From contig NZ_WNKZ01000040.1 in assembly GCF_009720835.1 (NCBI RefSeq), positions 1 through 53,551 on the forward strand: a stretch of 53,551 nucleotides of DNA. The letters are read 5' to 3'. The translations under genes and the position numbers were made by a program. Under the pieces are notes generated by a model. The model did not search any database. It saw only the letters and a list, made by a program, of their open reading frames with translations, and was not told the DNA's origin. This DNA comes from Pseudoduganella buxea. Lineage in GTDB: Bacteria > Pseudomonadota > Gammaproteobacteria > Burkholderiales > Burkholderiaceae_D. Below, in pieces: positions 8,241-17,209 of the stretch (position 1 is the first letter of the stretch; each line of letters begins with the position of its first letter).

Positions 8241-9476
8241 ATGACTTCCCTGCCCGAACCTCCCGCTTCGCTGTCGCGCATGCTGCCCTACCTGGCGAAA
8301 TGGAGCGTCTTGTCCGCGCTGGTCGCCGTGCTGGCCGGCAGCGCTTCCGCACTGTTCCTGTTCGCTCTCGATACCGCCACTGCCTGGCGCATCGCGTATC
8401 CCGCCATCGTCTGGGGCCTGCCGCTGGCCGGCTTTGCCGTCGGCTGGGTCTACTGGCGCTTCGGCCGGGCGGTGGAGGCGGGGAACAACCTGCTGATCGA
8501 CGAAATCCACGACCCGACCAATGTCGTGCCGCTGCGCATGGCGCCCCTGGTGCTGGCCGGTACCGTCCTTTCGCACCTGTTCGGCGCCTCGGTGGGGCGC
8601 GAGGGCACGGCCGTGCAGATGGGCGGCACCCTGGCGGACCAGCTGTCACGGTTGCCGCGCCTGGGTCCGGGCGACCGTCGTCTGCTCTTGATGGCCGGCA
8701 TCAGCGCGGGATTCGCTTCCGTCTTCGGCACGCCGCTGGCGGGGGCCGTGTTCGGGCTGGAGGTGCTCGTGATCGGGCGCCTGCGCCATGATGCCATTTT
8801 TCCCTGCATCGCCTCGGCCATCCTGGCCGACCAGGTGGGACTGGCCTGGGGCGTTCACCACACGTACTATGCCATTGGCACCGTCCCCGCCATCACCGCA
8901 TGGAGCATCGGCGCCATCGTCGTCGCCGGCATCGCCTTCGGCCTGGCGGGAAGGGCGTTCGCGGGCGCCACCCACGGCCTGTCAGGCGTGATGAAGAGGT
9001 GGTTGCCGTACGCGCCGCTGCGCCCCGCGCTGGGCGGCCTCGTCGTCGCCTGCGCCGTGTGGGCGATCGGGACGCAGCGCTATGTGGGGCTGGGCATTCC
9101 CGTCATCGTCGAGGCCTTCGCGCAGCCGCTGCCGCCATGGGACTGGCTGGGCAAGTTCGTCTTCACCGTCGCTTCCCTGGGCAGCGGTTTCAAGGGCGGG
9201 GAAGTAACGCCCCTGTTCTATATCGGTGCCACCCTGGGCAACGCGCTGGCGCCACTGCTGCACCTGCCGTTCGCCATGCTGGCCGGCGTCGGCTTTGTTG
9301 CCGTGTTTGCCGGCGCCGCCAACACGCCCCTGGCATCGACCGTGATGGCGCTGGAGCTGTTCGGCCCCGCCGTGGGCCCGTACGCGGCGCTGGCTTGCGC
9401 CGTTGCCTATCTGGTCTCCGGTCACCGCGGCATCTATCGCGCCCAGCGCGGCGACGGTCACAAGACGACCGCTTGA
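8241..9476 (+). CDS. CLC-family anion transporter, probable CLC-F fluoride/proton antiporter
   Basis: This 411-residue integral membrane protein is a CLC transporter with about ten hydrophobic segments. The selectivity regions are recognisable: EAGNNLLIDEIH near 75, where ordinary chloride CLCs have GSGIP; GREGTAVQMG near 118-127, which carries the gating glutamate; and GSGFKGGEVTPLFYIGATLG near 313-332. The GNNL form and the GREGT variant are features I associate with the fluoride-exporting CLC-F subgroup, which have Asn or Met in place of the chloride-coordinating Ser. There is no C-terminal CBS domain. The likely role is export of fluoride driven by protons. I see no fluoride riboswitch in the 93-base leader. 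The gene appears to be monocistronic. Confidence 0.75.
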   Translation: MTSLPEPPASLSRMLPYLAKWSVLSALVAVLAGSASALFLFALDTATAWRIAYPAIVWGLPLAGFAVGWVYWRFGRAVEAGNNLLIDEIHDPTNVVPLRMAPLVLAGTVLSHLFGASVGREGTAVQMGGTLADQLSRLPRLGPGDRRLLLMAGISAGFASVFGTPLAGAVFGLEVLVIGRLRHDAIFPCIASAILADQVGLAWGVHHTYYAIGTVPAITAWSIGAIVVAGIAFGLAGRAFAGATHGLSGVMKRWLPYAPLRPALGGLVVACAVWAIGTQRYVGLGIPVIVEAFAQPLPPWDWLGKFVFTVASLGSGFKGGEVTPLFYIGATLGNALAPLLHLPFAMLAGVGFVAVFAGAANTPLASTVMALELFGPAVGPYAALACAVAYLVSGHRGIYRAQRGDGHKTTA

Positions 9477-9495
9477 TGGCAGGAGACAACCCTGC

Positions 9496-9545
9496 GCTCA
9501 GTAGTTGAGCATTGTGAAATCCCTTTGCTCAATTGTTGCGCAACA
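9496..9545 (+). promoter_or_regulatory. AT-rich leader with palindromes upstream of pectate lyase gene
   Basis: Two inverted repeats lie in an AT-rich stretch between the CLC and pectate lyase genes: GCTCA-N5-TGAGC (9496-9510), and the perfect 12-bp palindrome TGTTGCGCAACA (9534-9545). The second is about 95 bases before the proposed start codon and has the look of a repressor or activator operator. The regulator is unknown. Confidence 0.4.
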
Positions 9546-9639
9546 TTGCTTTAATTGAATGTTTTCGTCTCGGAAGTTGTATGATGTCAGTTGACCTGCG
9601 GCGCCCTTGCCGCAGGAAATTTCAACTGGGAGACGAATC

Positions 9640-11082
9640 TTGACATCAAAACATCTCATGCCAGCCTTTGCGGCGACGCTGCTGTTTGCGGCCGGCGCGG
9701 TACAGGCGGCCGACTGGCCATCCGGCTATTCCAAGTGCGCGGACCAGGGCGGCACCTGCAAGGTGGGCTCCAGCTCGCGCGCCGTTTCCTTCGGCAGCAA
9801 GGACAAGTTCGTCGTGAAGACCCTGTCCAACAACGTGCCGTGCACGGTGGCCACCTTCGGCTCGGACCCGAATCCGGGCGTTGCCAAGAAGTGCGCCGTC
9901 GGCCCGGTGGGCGGAACGACGCCGGCCCCGACCCCCACCCCCACCCCGACTCCCACCCCGACCCCGACGCCAGGGGCCGGTACCGATGCCAGCACGGAAG
10001 CAGCGCCGGTCAGCGGTTGGGCCGGACGCAATGGCGGCACGACGGGCGGTGCCGCGGCGCCGGCGACGGCCGTGTACAAGGTCAGTTCCGCCTACCAGTT
10101 GCTGGCGGCGCTGAAGGCACAGGGCAATAATCCGAAGATCATCAAGCTGACCGGCACCATCGACATGGCGGCGTCCGACAACGGCGGCCCGTTCACGAGC
10201 ACCAGCGACCAGGCCCAGCGCAGTCAGATCAAGGTGGGCAGCAACAGCACCCTGATCGGCACGGGCAGCGACGCGCGTCTGGTGAACGCCACCATTTCCA
10301 TCAGCGGCGTGCAGAACGTCATCGTGCGCAACCTCGCCATCGTCAATCCTTGCGACGTCAATCCCGTGTGGGACCCGAACGATGGCAGCAGCGGCAACTG
10401 GAACTCCGAGTTCGACGCCGTGGTGATCAGCAATTCGAAGAATGTATGGATCGACCACAACGTGTTCACGGACGCACCCAGGACGGACAACACCCTGCCC
10501 GTCAGTAACGGCAAGATCAAGCAGTGCCACGACGGCGCGCTGGACGTCAAGAACGGGTCGGACTACGTGACGGTGTCGAACAACCGCTTCGAACTGCACA
10601 CGAAGAACAACCTGATCGGCTCGTCCGACAGCACCACCAGCGACAACGGCCACCTGACCGTCACGTTCAACAACAACCACTTCCTGCACGTGTCCGAGCG
10701 GGCGCCGCGCGTGCGTTTCGGCATGGTCCACCTGTACAACAACTACTTCGAGGGCAGCCGCTCGCACGCCGTGTATCCGCACCATTACAGCATCGGCGTG
10801 GGCTACCTGGCGAAAATCATCTCGCAGAACAATGCCTTCGATATCGCCGGCGCTTCCGGCTGCGCCAATATCCTGACGAACCCGGGTTCGTCGAGCAAGA
10901 CGGGCGCCATCACGGATACGGGCTCGCTGCTGAACGGTGCGGCGCTGAACGTGGCCAGCAAGTGCAGCTTCAGCGCCTCCGTCGGCTGGACCGTGCCGTA
11001 CAGCGTGCCACTGCTGTCCACCTCGGCCGTGAAGCAGTCCGTGCTGACCAACGCGGGCACGGGCAAGCTGACGGTGCGGTAA
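9640..11082 (+). CDS. Secreted pectate lyase, polysaccharide lyase family 1
   Basis: The enzyme cleaves polygalacturonate by beta-elimination outside the cell. I choose a TTG start at 9640 because GGGAG lies 7 bases upstream and a signal peptide follows directly (about 1-23, ending VQA-AD); a longer in-frame extension begins at TTG 9607. Order of parts: signal, a small Cys-containing module (about 24-88, with SGYSKCADQGGTCKVG), a Pro-Thr repeat linker (about 97-111), then the parallel beta-helix catalytic domain (about 125-480). In it are the PL1 signatures NVWIDHNVFTD near 269 and ERAPRVRFG near 352, the latter with the catalytic Arg region. The N-terminal module probably binds polysaccharide. 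Total 480 residues. This indicates use of plant cell-wall material. Regulation may act at the palindromes upstream. Confidence 0.9.
   Translation: MTSKHLMPAFAATLLFAAGAVQAADWPSGYSKCADQGGTCKVGSSSRAVSFGSKDKFVVKTLSNNVPCTVATFGSDPNPGVAKKCAVGPVGGTTPAPTPTPTPTPTPTPTPGAGTDASTEAAPVSGWAGRNGGTTGGAAAPATAVYKVSSAYQLLAALKAQGNNPKIIKLTGTIDMAASDNGGPFTSTSDQAQRSQIKVGSNSTLIGTGSDARLVNATISISGVQNVIVRNLAIVNPCDVNPVWDPNDGSSGNWNSEFDAVVISNSKNVWIDHNVFTDAPRTDNTLPVSNGKIKQCHDGALDVKNGSDYVTVSNNRFELHTKNNLIGSSDSTTSDNGHLTVTFNNNHFLHVSERAPRVRFGMVHLYNNYFEGSRSHAVYPHHYSIGVGYLAKIISQNNAFDIAGASGCANILTNPGSSSKTGAITDTGSLLNGAALNVASKCSFSASVGWTVPYSVPLLSTSAVKQSVLTNAGTGKLTVR
9928..9972 (+). repeat. Pro-Thr coding microrepeat (linker)
   Basis: Tandem six-base units of the form CCGACC/CCCACC encode the alternating Pro-Thr linker between the N-terminal module and the catalytic domain of the pectate lyase. 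Such repeats are prone to slippage and vary in length between strains. Confidence 0.8.
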
Positions 11083-11386
11083 ACGTCGATCGCGATTCGG
11101 TGTCAAACACCTGGTTCAGACACCGAATTCTGACGAGGCCTCAATACCGGTCGTTCCCATGCGGCCGGACATCCCATCGGCTCCGCCGGCTCCGAAACGT
11201 TGCTCGAAAACCGTCAGAGATCGGTTTCGAGCAAGTATCGACAGACACCGCAGGCCCTGCCGGCAGTGCACTACCGCCGCACCGCACGAATGTTGCGATA
11301 ACGCTACATTTTACTGGTGAAATTTACCCCGTTTTACGCGTCAAACCGGTTCCAGCGCGCTAGCGCCGGCCGAAGAAAAAAAGTCA
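11083..11386. other. Intergenic stretch with two long inverted repeats
   Basis: This gene-free stretch between the pectate lyase and siderophore locus holds two stem-forming repeats. One is ATTCGGTGTC (11095-11104) paired with GACACCGAAT (11119-11128). The other is TTGCTCGAAAACCG (11200-11213) paired with CGGTTTCGAGCAA (11222-11234), a 13-bp stem with one bulge. Neither is followed by a U-run, so neither is a standard terminator. They may be dispersed repeats or structured transcript ends. No ORF in this stretch looks real. Confidence 0.6.
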
Positions 11387-11416
11387 TTGCCTATGTAAAT
11401 GAGAATCAGTATCATT
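11387..11416 (+). promoter_or_regulatory. Fur-controlled promoter of the siderophore locus
   Basis: A Fur box TGAGAAT-C-AGTATCA (11400-11414) matches 13 of 14 informative positions of the 7-1-7 consensus TGATAAT-N-ATTATCA. It overlaps a sigma-70-like promoter: -35 TTGCCT (11387-11392), a 17-base spacer, and -10 TATCAT (11410-11415). Fur-Fe binding here would block RNA polymerase directly. I see no other Fur box before 34496, so this is probably the main promoter for the receptor gene and the biosynthesis genes behind it. Confidence 0.85.
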
Positions 11417-11461
11417 CGCGTTTCTGGGAAGTGCGAATTTTATAACAATAGGCAAATCATA

Positions 11462-13429
11462 ATGTCCATCACAAGAAAGCTGTTAGCAATCAGTATCGCC
11501 GCCATCGGTCAGCACGCTTTTGCTGCCGATGCACCTGAAGCACCCGCTGGGGCAGCGGTTTCCGAGCAGTCCGTCGTGGTGGTCACGGCCTCGCTGCGCA
11601 ATCACACGGCCGCGTCGGCGCCGGCCTTCACCACCATCGTCACCGAGGAAGACATCAACAAGTCGCCCGTCAACAGCCTGCCGGACCTGCTGCGCGATAC
11701 GGTCGGCGTCAACAACATGACGGACAGCACGGGCCGCGACGAGATCCAGATCCGTGGCCTGGGCGGCAAGTACACCTTGATGCTGGTGAACGGCAAGCGG
11801 GTGTCGTCCGGCGGCGCCCTGTGGCGCGGCGGCGACTTCGATTTCAGCTCGATCCCGCTGTCCTCGATCAAGCGCGTGGAGATCGTGCGCGGCCCGATGG
11901 CGGCGCTGTACGGGTCGGACGCCATCGGCGGCGTCGTCAACATCATCACGAAGGCGCCCACGCGCGAGTGGAAGGGCAGCATCGGCGGCGAATACCGTGT
12001 CGTGCAGCCGGGCGAGGAGGGCGACCAGTACCGCGTCAGCGCCGCCGTTTCCGGTGCGCTCAACGACACCTTCGGCCTGTCGCTGGCCGGCGAATTCTAC
12101 GACCGCGACGCCTGGTATGCCACGTCGAAATCGGACGACACGCGCCCGGCGCGCCTTGAGGAAAAACGCGCCGCCAACCTGAACGGCACCTTGACGGTGA
12201 AGCTGGCGGAAAACCAGTCGCTCGACATCGACGCCAGCTACAACCGCGACAAGCGCCCGCGCGCGCTGTTCTACTACGACTACAACGCGGCCTGGGACTG
12301 GACCACGCGCGACTACCGTGAACAGGAAATCGAACGGGGCACCTTCGGCGTGACGCACAAGGCCGACTGGGGCTGGGGTAACACGACGGCCTTCATCACG
12401 AAGGAACACGCCCGCATCGACGACTTCAACAGCCGCTACAACACGCCGCAGGAGCGCGTGCTCCACGAGGACAATACCTACGCCAAGGCCTATGCCAACT
12501 TCAACTGGGGCATCAACGCCGTCACGGCCGGTATCGACCTGCGCCGCCAGGTCATCAAGGACGGCGTGACCTACCTGGAAACGGGCCGCATCAGCACCGA
12601 CAGCAAGGCCTTCTTCGTCGAGGACGAACTGGCGCTGGCGCCGAACCTCCACCTGACCCTCGCCGGCCGCTTCGACGACAGCAACCGCTTCGGCAATCAC
12701 TTCTCGCCGAAGAGCTACCTGGTATGGCAGGGCGCGGGCGGCCTGACCGTCAAGGGCGGCATCAGCAAGGCCTTCAAGGCGCCGGAAGCCTACCAGCTGA
12801 GCCCCGAATACCGCACCGTCAGCTGCGGCGGCAAGTGCTACCTGTCCGGCAACGCCAACCTGCAGCCCGAGACCAGCACCAACTACGAAGCAGGCTTCGA
12901 GATCCACCGCTCCGGCTGGGACTTTACCGCCGTCGTCTTCAAGAACGATGTCGAGGACATGATCGTCGCCACCTACGACGCCGCCGGCCCGTCGCGCGCA
13001 TGGACCAACGTGGCCAAGGCCAAGACCCGCGGCGTCGAGCTGCAGGGTGAAGTGGTGCTGTCGCCGGCCTTCACCGTCAGCGGCAACTACACCCACCTGA
13101 AGGCCGACTATATCGACGAGACGGGCACCGAGGCAAGGCTGGAAAACCGCCCGGAGAACATGGGCATGGTGGCCCTGAACTGGAAGATGACGGACCGGCT
13201 GCGCTCGTCGCTGTCGGCCCACTACACGGGCAAGCAGTTCTACCTGACGCAGGACCTGCCGGGCTACACCCGTGTCGACCTGTCGCTGTCGGCCAAGGTG
13301 AACAGGAACCTGACGGTGCGTACCGGCGTGAAGAACCTGACGGACGTCGACCTGGAGAAGAAGAACAAGGCCTTCGACTTCTTCGAGCTGGGTCGCAACT
13401 ACTACGTCAGCGCCACCTACGATTTCTGA
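11462..13429 (+). CDS. TonB-dependent catecholate siderophore receptor (FepA/CirA/IrgA-like)
   Basis: This 655-residue outer-membrane receptor imports ferric siderophore with energy from TonB. The start at 11462 is chosen because the following residues form a signal peptide (MSITRKLLAISIAAIGQHAFA); the upstream ATG at 11399 lies within the promoter. The plug domain (about 40-165) has the family blocks IQIRGLGGKYTLMLVNGKRV and RVEIVRGPMAALYGSDAIGGVVNIIT. The barrel follows and ends in the Phe needed for outer-membrane insertion (TYDF). LQPETSTNYEAGFE near 483 is the usual mid-barrel motif. Plug sequence and length are closest to CirA/IrgA-type catecholate receptors. Its place as first gene behind the Fur box, with the ent genes 78 bases downstream, suggests it takes up the product of this locus. 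Confidence 0.92.
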   Translation: MSITRKLLAISIAAIGQHAFAADAPEAPAGAAVSEQSVVVVTASLRNHTAASAPAFTTIVTEEDINKSPVNSLPDLLRDTVGVNNMTDSTGRDEIQIRGLGGKYTLMLVNGKRVSSGGALWRGGDFDFSSIPLSSIKRVEIVRGPMAALYGSDAIGGVVNIITKAPTREWKGSIGGEYRVVQPGEEGDQYRVSAAVSGALNDTFGLSLAGEFYDRDAWYATSKSDDTRPARLEEKRAANLNGTLTVKLAENQSLDIDASYNRDKRPRALFYYDYNAAWDWTTRDYREQEIERGTFGVTHKADWGWGNTTAFITKEHARIDDFNSRYNTPQERVLHEDNTYAKAYANFNWGINAVTAGIDLRRQVIKDGVTYLETGRISTDSKAFFVEDELALAPNLHLTLAGRFDDSNRFGNHFSPKSYLVWQGAGGLTVKGGISKAFKAPEAYQLSPEYRTVSCGGKCYLSGNANLQPETSTNYEAGFEIHRSGWDFTAVVFKNDVEDMIVATYDAAGPSRAWTNVAKAKTRGVELQGEVVLSPAFTVSGNYTHLKADYIDETGTEARLENRPENMGMVALNWKMTDRLRSSLSAHYTGKQFYLTQDLPGYTRVDLSLSAKVNRNLTVRTGVKNLTDVDLEKKNKAFDFFELGRNYYVSATYDF

Positions 13430-13507
13430 CCTCCCCGGGGCGCCGCCCCAACGTAGCCAGCATGATGCCAGCCAACGTGAACGTCTCCCATAGTTTGCGA
13501 GGTAACG

Positions 13508-14659
13508 ATGGCATCATCCCTTTTCCTGTCGCCGCACAAGAGCGTGCGCGCCGACGGCATCTTTGAACGAATCGGCACGCCCGCCCTGGGCGGCCACCTG
13601 CAGCGCGCGCTGGCCCAGGCCTTCGAGCGCGCGCGTGCGGCCGGCATCGCCGACCCCATCGCGATCGGCGCGATCCCCTTCGATATCGCCCAGCCATCCG
13701 AACTGGTGGTGCCGCTGGCCAGCGACATCTTCGAGCGCGCTGCGCACACCCGTCCGGGCCCCGGCACGATGCCGCCCATCCTGTCTTCAACCAGCATCCC
13801 CGGCGAGGACCGTTTCAAGCAGGGCGTGCGCCAGGCCATCGCGAACTTCGGCCTGAGCGACATCCGCAAGGCCGTGCTGTCGCGCGTGCTGGAAGTGGAA
13901 CTGGCCGGCGACGCCGATGCCGGCGAGCTGTTCGCCAGCCTGGCGGCCCAGAACCCCACCGGTTACCAGTTCCGCGTATCGCTGGCCGATGGCGCCGAGC
14001 TGGTGGGCGTCAGCCCCGAGCTGTTGCTGCGCAAGGAAGGCGGGCGCATCGTGTCGAACCCGCTGGCCGGTTCCGCGCGGCGCCAGCCCGATGGCGACAG
14101 CGACGCGGCCGCCGGCGGCGCGCTGCTGCAGTCGGCCAAGGACCTGCGCGAACACCGCTTCGTCACGGACGAAATCCGCCGCCTTCTGGCGCCCCTGTGC
14201 ACGGAGCTGGACGTCCCGGAGCAGCCGTCGCTGCTGTCGACCAACGCCATGTGGCACCTGTCGACGCGCATCGAGGGCACCCTGCGCGACCCCAGCCTGA
14301 CGGCGCTCGACCTGGCGTGCCACCTGCATCCGACGCCCGCCGTCTGCGGCTACCCGACGCGCCAGGCACGCAAGCTGATCGACCTGGTCGAGCCCTTCGA
14401 GCGGGGCCTGTTTGCCGGCATCGTCGGCTGGTGCGACGCCCATGGCAACGGCGAATGGGCCGTGACGATCCGGTGCGGCAGGGTGCAGGGTAATACCATC
14501 CGCCTGTTCGCCGGGGCCGGCATCGTCGCCGATTCCTGCCCGGATGCCGAGTGGGCCGAAACGCAAGGCAAGCTGGGAACCATGCTGCGCGCATTGGGCG
14601 CGCGGGCTCCGGCCACCGGCGAGCCCCGTCCGCAAGGCACGACGGCGGAGGCGGCATGA
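13508..14659 (+). CDS. entC: Isochorismate synthase EntC/DhbC
   Basis: The enzyme converts chorismate to isochorismate, the first committed step to 2,3-dihydroxybenzoate. The 383-residue length fits EntC. The chorismate-binding domain shows [27 protein letters not shown] (about 155-181, broken), then [10 protein letters not shown] (about 185-194), the [15 protein letters not shown] helix (about 218-232), [12 protein letters not shown] (about 278-289) and the terminal [16 protein letters not shown] block (about 336-351) that carries Mg-binding residues. The start ATG follows GAGGT. Its TGA stop overlaps the start of entE (ATGA). The short gap to the receptor gene, without a terminator or Fur box, supports co-transcription. 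Confidence 0.95.
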   Translation: MASSLFLSPHKSVRADGIFERIGTPALGGHLQRALAQAFERARAAGIADPIAIGAIPFDIAQPSELVVPLASDIFERAAHTRPGPGTMPPILSSTSIPGEDRFKQGVRQAIANFGLSDIRKAVLSRVLEVELAGDADAGELFASLAAQNPTGYQFRVSLADGAELVGVSPELLLRKEGGRIVSNPLAGSARRQPDGDSDAAAGGALLQSAKDLREHRFVTDEIRRLLAPLCTELDVPEQPSLLSTNAMWHLSTRIEGTLRDPSLTALDLACHLHPTPAVCGYPTRQARKLIDLVEPFERGLFAGIVGWCDAHGNGEWAVTIRCGRVQGNTIRLFAGAGIVADSCPDAEWAETQGKLGTMLRALGARAPATGEPRPQGTTAEAA

Positions 14660-16314
14660 GCGGCATCGACTTCACCCGCTGGCCGGAAGACGCCGCGCGG
14701 CGCTACCGCGAGGCCGGCTGCTGGCTCGGCCTGCCGATGACCGATATCCTGGCGCGCCAGTGCCGCGACAATGGGGACGGCATCGCCATCGCCTGCGGCG
14801 AACGGCAGGTGACGTACCGCGAGCTTGATGCGCGGTCGACCCGGCTGGCCCACGCGCTGGCACTGCGCGGCCTGGCGCGGGGCGATACGGCCCTGGTGCA
14901 GCTGCCCAACGTGGCCGAGTTCCATATCGTCTTCTTCGCGCTGCTTAAAATCGGCGTCGCCCCCGTCAATGCGCTGTTCAGCCACCAGCGCCTGGAACTG
15001 ACGGCCTATGCCCGCCAGTTGCAGCCCAGGCTCGTGATCGGCGCCGGTGTCCATCCGCTGTTCGCCGACGGCGCCTTTGCCGCCACCCTGCATGCGGAAG
15101 TTCCGGGCCTGGCACACGTACTGGTGCTGGGCGCCCCCGCCGGCGCCACGGAACTGGCCGACCTGCTGATGGAGGAGGGCGGGACGGCTGTCCTGGCGCC
15201 GTCGCCCGCGAGCGAGGTGGCGTTCTTCCAGCTCTCCGGCGGCAGCACCGGCACGCCCAAGCTGATTCCCCGCACCCACGACGACTATTACTACAGCGTG
15301 CGCCGCAGCGCCGAGATCTGCCGGCTCGATACGACGACGCGGTTCCTGTGCGCGCTGCCGGCCGGGCATAACTTCCTGCTCAGCTCTCCCGGCGCACTGG
15401 GCGTGTTCCACGCGGGTGGCACGGTCGTGCTGGCGCCGTCGCCGGAACCGCTGGGCTGCTTCGCACTGATCGAACGCCATGGCGTGACGATGGCGGCCCT
15501 GGTGCCGTCGGCAGTGGCGCTGTGGCTGCAGGCCGCGCCGGGCCGGCGCGCGCAACTGGCCTCGGTGCGCCTGCTGCAGGTGGGCGGCGCCAGCTTCGCC
15601 GAGGCGCTGGCGCGCCGCGTGCCCGAGGAACTGGGCTGCGCGTTGCAGCAGGTGTTCGGCATGGCCGAAGGCCTCGTCAACTACACCCGCCTGGACGACC
15701 CGGAAGACAAGGTATATACGACCCAGGGCCGGCCGATGAGCCCATTCGACGAAGTGCGCGTCGTCGACCTGGACGGCCAGGACGTGCCGGACGGCGCGGA
15801 AGGGCTGCTGCTGACGCGCGGCCCCTACACTTTCCGCGGCTACTACCGCGCGCCCGAGCATAACGCCCAGGTGTTCGACACGGAAGGCTACTACGCCACG
15901 GGCGACCTGGTGCGCCGCGGCGTCGACGGCTACCTGACCGTGGTGGGCCGGGTCAAGGACCAGATCAACCGGGGTGGCGAGAAGATCGCCGCCGAGGAAG
16001 TGGAGAACCTGCTGCTGCGCCATCCCCGCGTGCTGCAGGCCGCGCTGGTGTCGGTGCCGCACCCGCTGCTGGGCGAGATGAGCTGCGCCTGCATCGTGGC
16101 CCGCCCGGGTGGCGGCACCGCAGCCGACGTTACAGATGCCCTGCGCCCGCCGCTGCTGCGCAAGTACCTGCGCGAGCAGGGCGTGGCCGAATTCAAGCTG
16201 CCGGACCGCTTCCGCATGCTCGACACCTTGCCGCTGACGGCCGTCGGCAAGACCGACAAGGTGGCCCTGCGCGCCGTCGTCGCCGGCCTTGAAACGAACC
16301 AGGCCGCGGCCTGA
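14656..16314 (+). CDS. entE: 2,3-dihydroxybenzoate-AMP ligase EntE
   Basis: EntE activates 2,3-dihydroxybenzoate with ATP and loads it on the aryl carrier domain of EntB. The 552-residue protein starts at the ATG overlapping the entC stop. Adenylate-forming motifs are present: [19 protein letters not shown] near 193-211 (P-loop, with the THDDY form typical of DHB ligases), [10 protein letters not shown] near 236-245, [16 protein letters not shown] near 334-349, [11 protein letters not shown] near 410, and [20 protein letters not shown] near 430-449, with the hinge Asp/Arg and the catalytic Lys in AVGKTDK near 532. The level of match to EntE/DhbE suggests DHB, rather than salicylate, as substrate. 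It is followed by entB after 24 bases. Confidence 0.95.
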   Translation: MSGIDFTRWPEDAARRYREAGCWLGLPMTDILARQCRDNGDGIAIACGERQVTYRELDARSTRLAHALALRGLARGDTALVQLPNVAEFHIVFFALLKIGVAPVNALFSHQRLELTAYARQLQPRLVIGAGVHPLFADGAFAATLHAEVPGLAHVLVLGAPAGATELADLLMEEGGTAVLAPSPASEVAFFQLSGGSTGTPKLIPRTHDDYYYSVRRSAEICRLDTTTRFLCALPAGHNFLLSSPGALGVFHAGGTVVLAPSPEPLGCFALIERHGVTMAALVPSAVALWLQAAPGRRAQLASVRLLQVGGASFAEALARRVPEELGCALQQVFGMAEGLVNYTRLDDPEDKVYTTQGRPMSPFDEVRVVDLDGQDVPDGAEGLLLTRGPYTFRGYYRAPEHNAQVFDTEGYYATGDLVRRGVDGYLTVVGRVKDQINRGGEKIAAEEVENLLLRHPRVLQAALVSVPHPLLGEMSCACIVARPGGGTAADVTDALRPPLLRKYLREQGVAEFKLPDRFRMLDTLPLTAVGKTDKVALRAVVAGLETNQAAA

Positions 16315-16338
16315 CCCTATTCCAGAAAAGAGAACACC

Positions 16339-17199
16339 ATGGCCATTCCCTCGATTTCCTCCTACCCTCTGCCGGCGCCCGCCGCGCTGCCCGCCAACCG
16401 CGTGCAATGGCACGTGGACGCCAAACGCGCCGTGCTGCTGGTGCACGACATGCAGGACTACTTCCTGCGTTTCTACGGCGCCGACAGCGAACTGCTGACG
16501 ACCCTCATTGCCAATATCGGCCGGCTGCGCGCCTGGGCCGATGCGGCCGGCGTGCCCGTCGTCTACACGGCGCAGCCCGTCGAACAGAGCATCGCCGAGC
16601 GGGCGCTGCTCAACGATATGTGGGGCCCGGGCCTGACCACCGCCGATCCGGCCCTGCAGCAGGTCACGGCCGCCCTGGCTCCCGCGCCAGGCGACACGGT
16701 GCTGGTGAAGTGGCGCTACAGCGCCTTCCAGCGCTCCAACCTGCAGGAGCTGATGCGCGAATGGGGCCGCGACCAGCTCCTGATCACGGGTGTCTATGCC
16801 CATATCGGCTGCATGACGACGGCGCTGGACGCCTTCATGCGCGATATCCAGGCCTTCATGGTGGCCGACGCCGTGGCCGATTTCTCCGAGCGCGAACACC
16901 GCATGGCGCTGGACTACGTGACGGGCCGCTGTGGCGCCGTCGTCGCCACCGGCACCGTGCTGGCCCGGCACGCCGCGCCGACCATCGAGTGGTTGCGCGA
17001 GCGCGTGGCGCCGGCCCTGGACGACACCGGTTTCGGTCCGGACGAGAACCTGATGGACTATGGGCTCGATTCGCTGGAGGTGATGAACCTGGTGGCGGAG
17101 CTGGACAAGCGCGGCATCAAGGTGTCGTTCGAGGAGCTGGCCGGCACGCCGACCCTGAACGCGTGGTGGGCGCTGGTCGAGCGCAAGCAGGCTGCCTGA
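16339..17199 (+). CDS. entB: Isochorismatase / aryl carrier protein EntB
   Basis: This bifunctional protein has 286 residues, near the usual EntB length. The N-terminal isochorismatase domain (about 1-210) has the catalytic blocks VHDMQDYFLRF (Asp37), LVKWRYSAF (Lys near 123) and GVYAHIGCMTTALDAFMRD (about 153-171); it turns isochorismate into 2,3-dihydro-2,3-dihydroxybenzoate. The C-terminal aryl carrier domain (about 215-286) has the phosphopantetheine attachment site MDYGLDSLEVM with Ser245, the same number as in E. coli EntB. The loaded DHB is passed to the first condensation domain of the NRPS at 26 kb. A phosphopantetheinyl transferase is needed but is not encoded in the window. Confidence 0.96.
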   Translation: MAIPSISSYPLPAPAALPANRVQWHVDAKRAVLLVHDMQDYFLRFYGADSELLTTLIANIGRLRAWADAAGVPVVYTAQPVEQSIAERALLNDMWGPGLTTADPALQQVTAALAPAPGDTVLVKWRYSAFQRSNLQELMREWGRDQLLITGVYAHIGCMTTALDAFMRDIQAFMVADAVADFSEREHRMALDYVTGRCGAVVATGTVLARHAAPTIEWLRERVAPALDDTGFGPDENLMDYGLDSLEVMNLVAELDKRGIKVSFEELAGTPTLNAWWALVERKQAA

Positions 17200-17209
17200 G
17201 GACCGCGCC

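Noticed and set aside
9928..9972. Tandem repeat as a possible CRISPR or VNTR
   Set aside because: The six-base units are in frame and encode the Pro-Thr linker of a secreted enzyme; there are no spacers.
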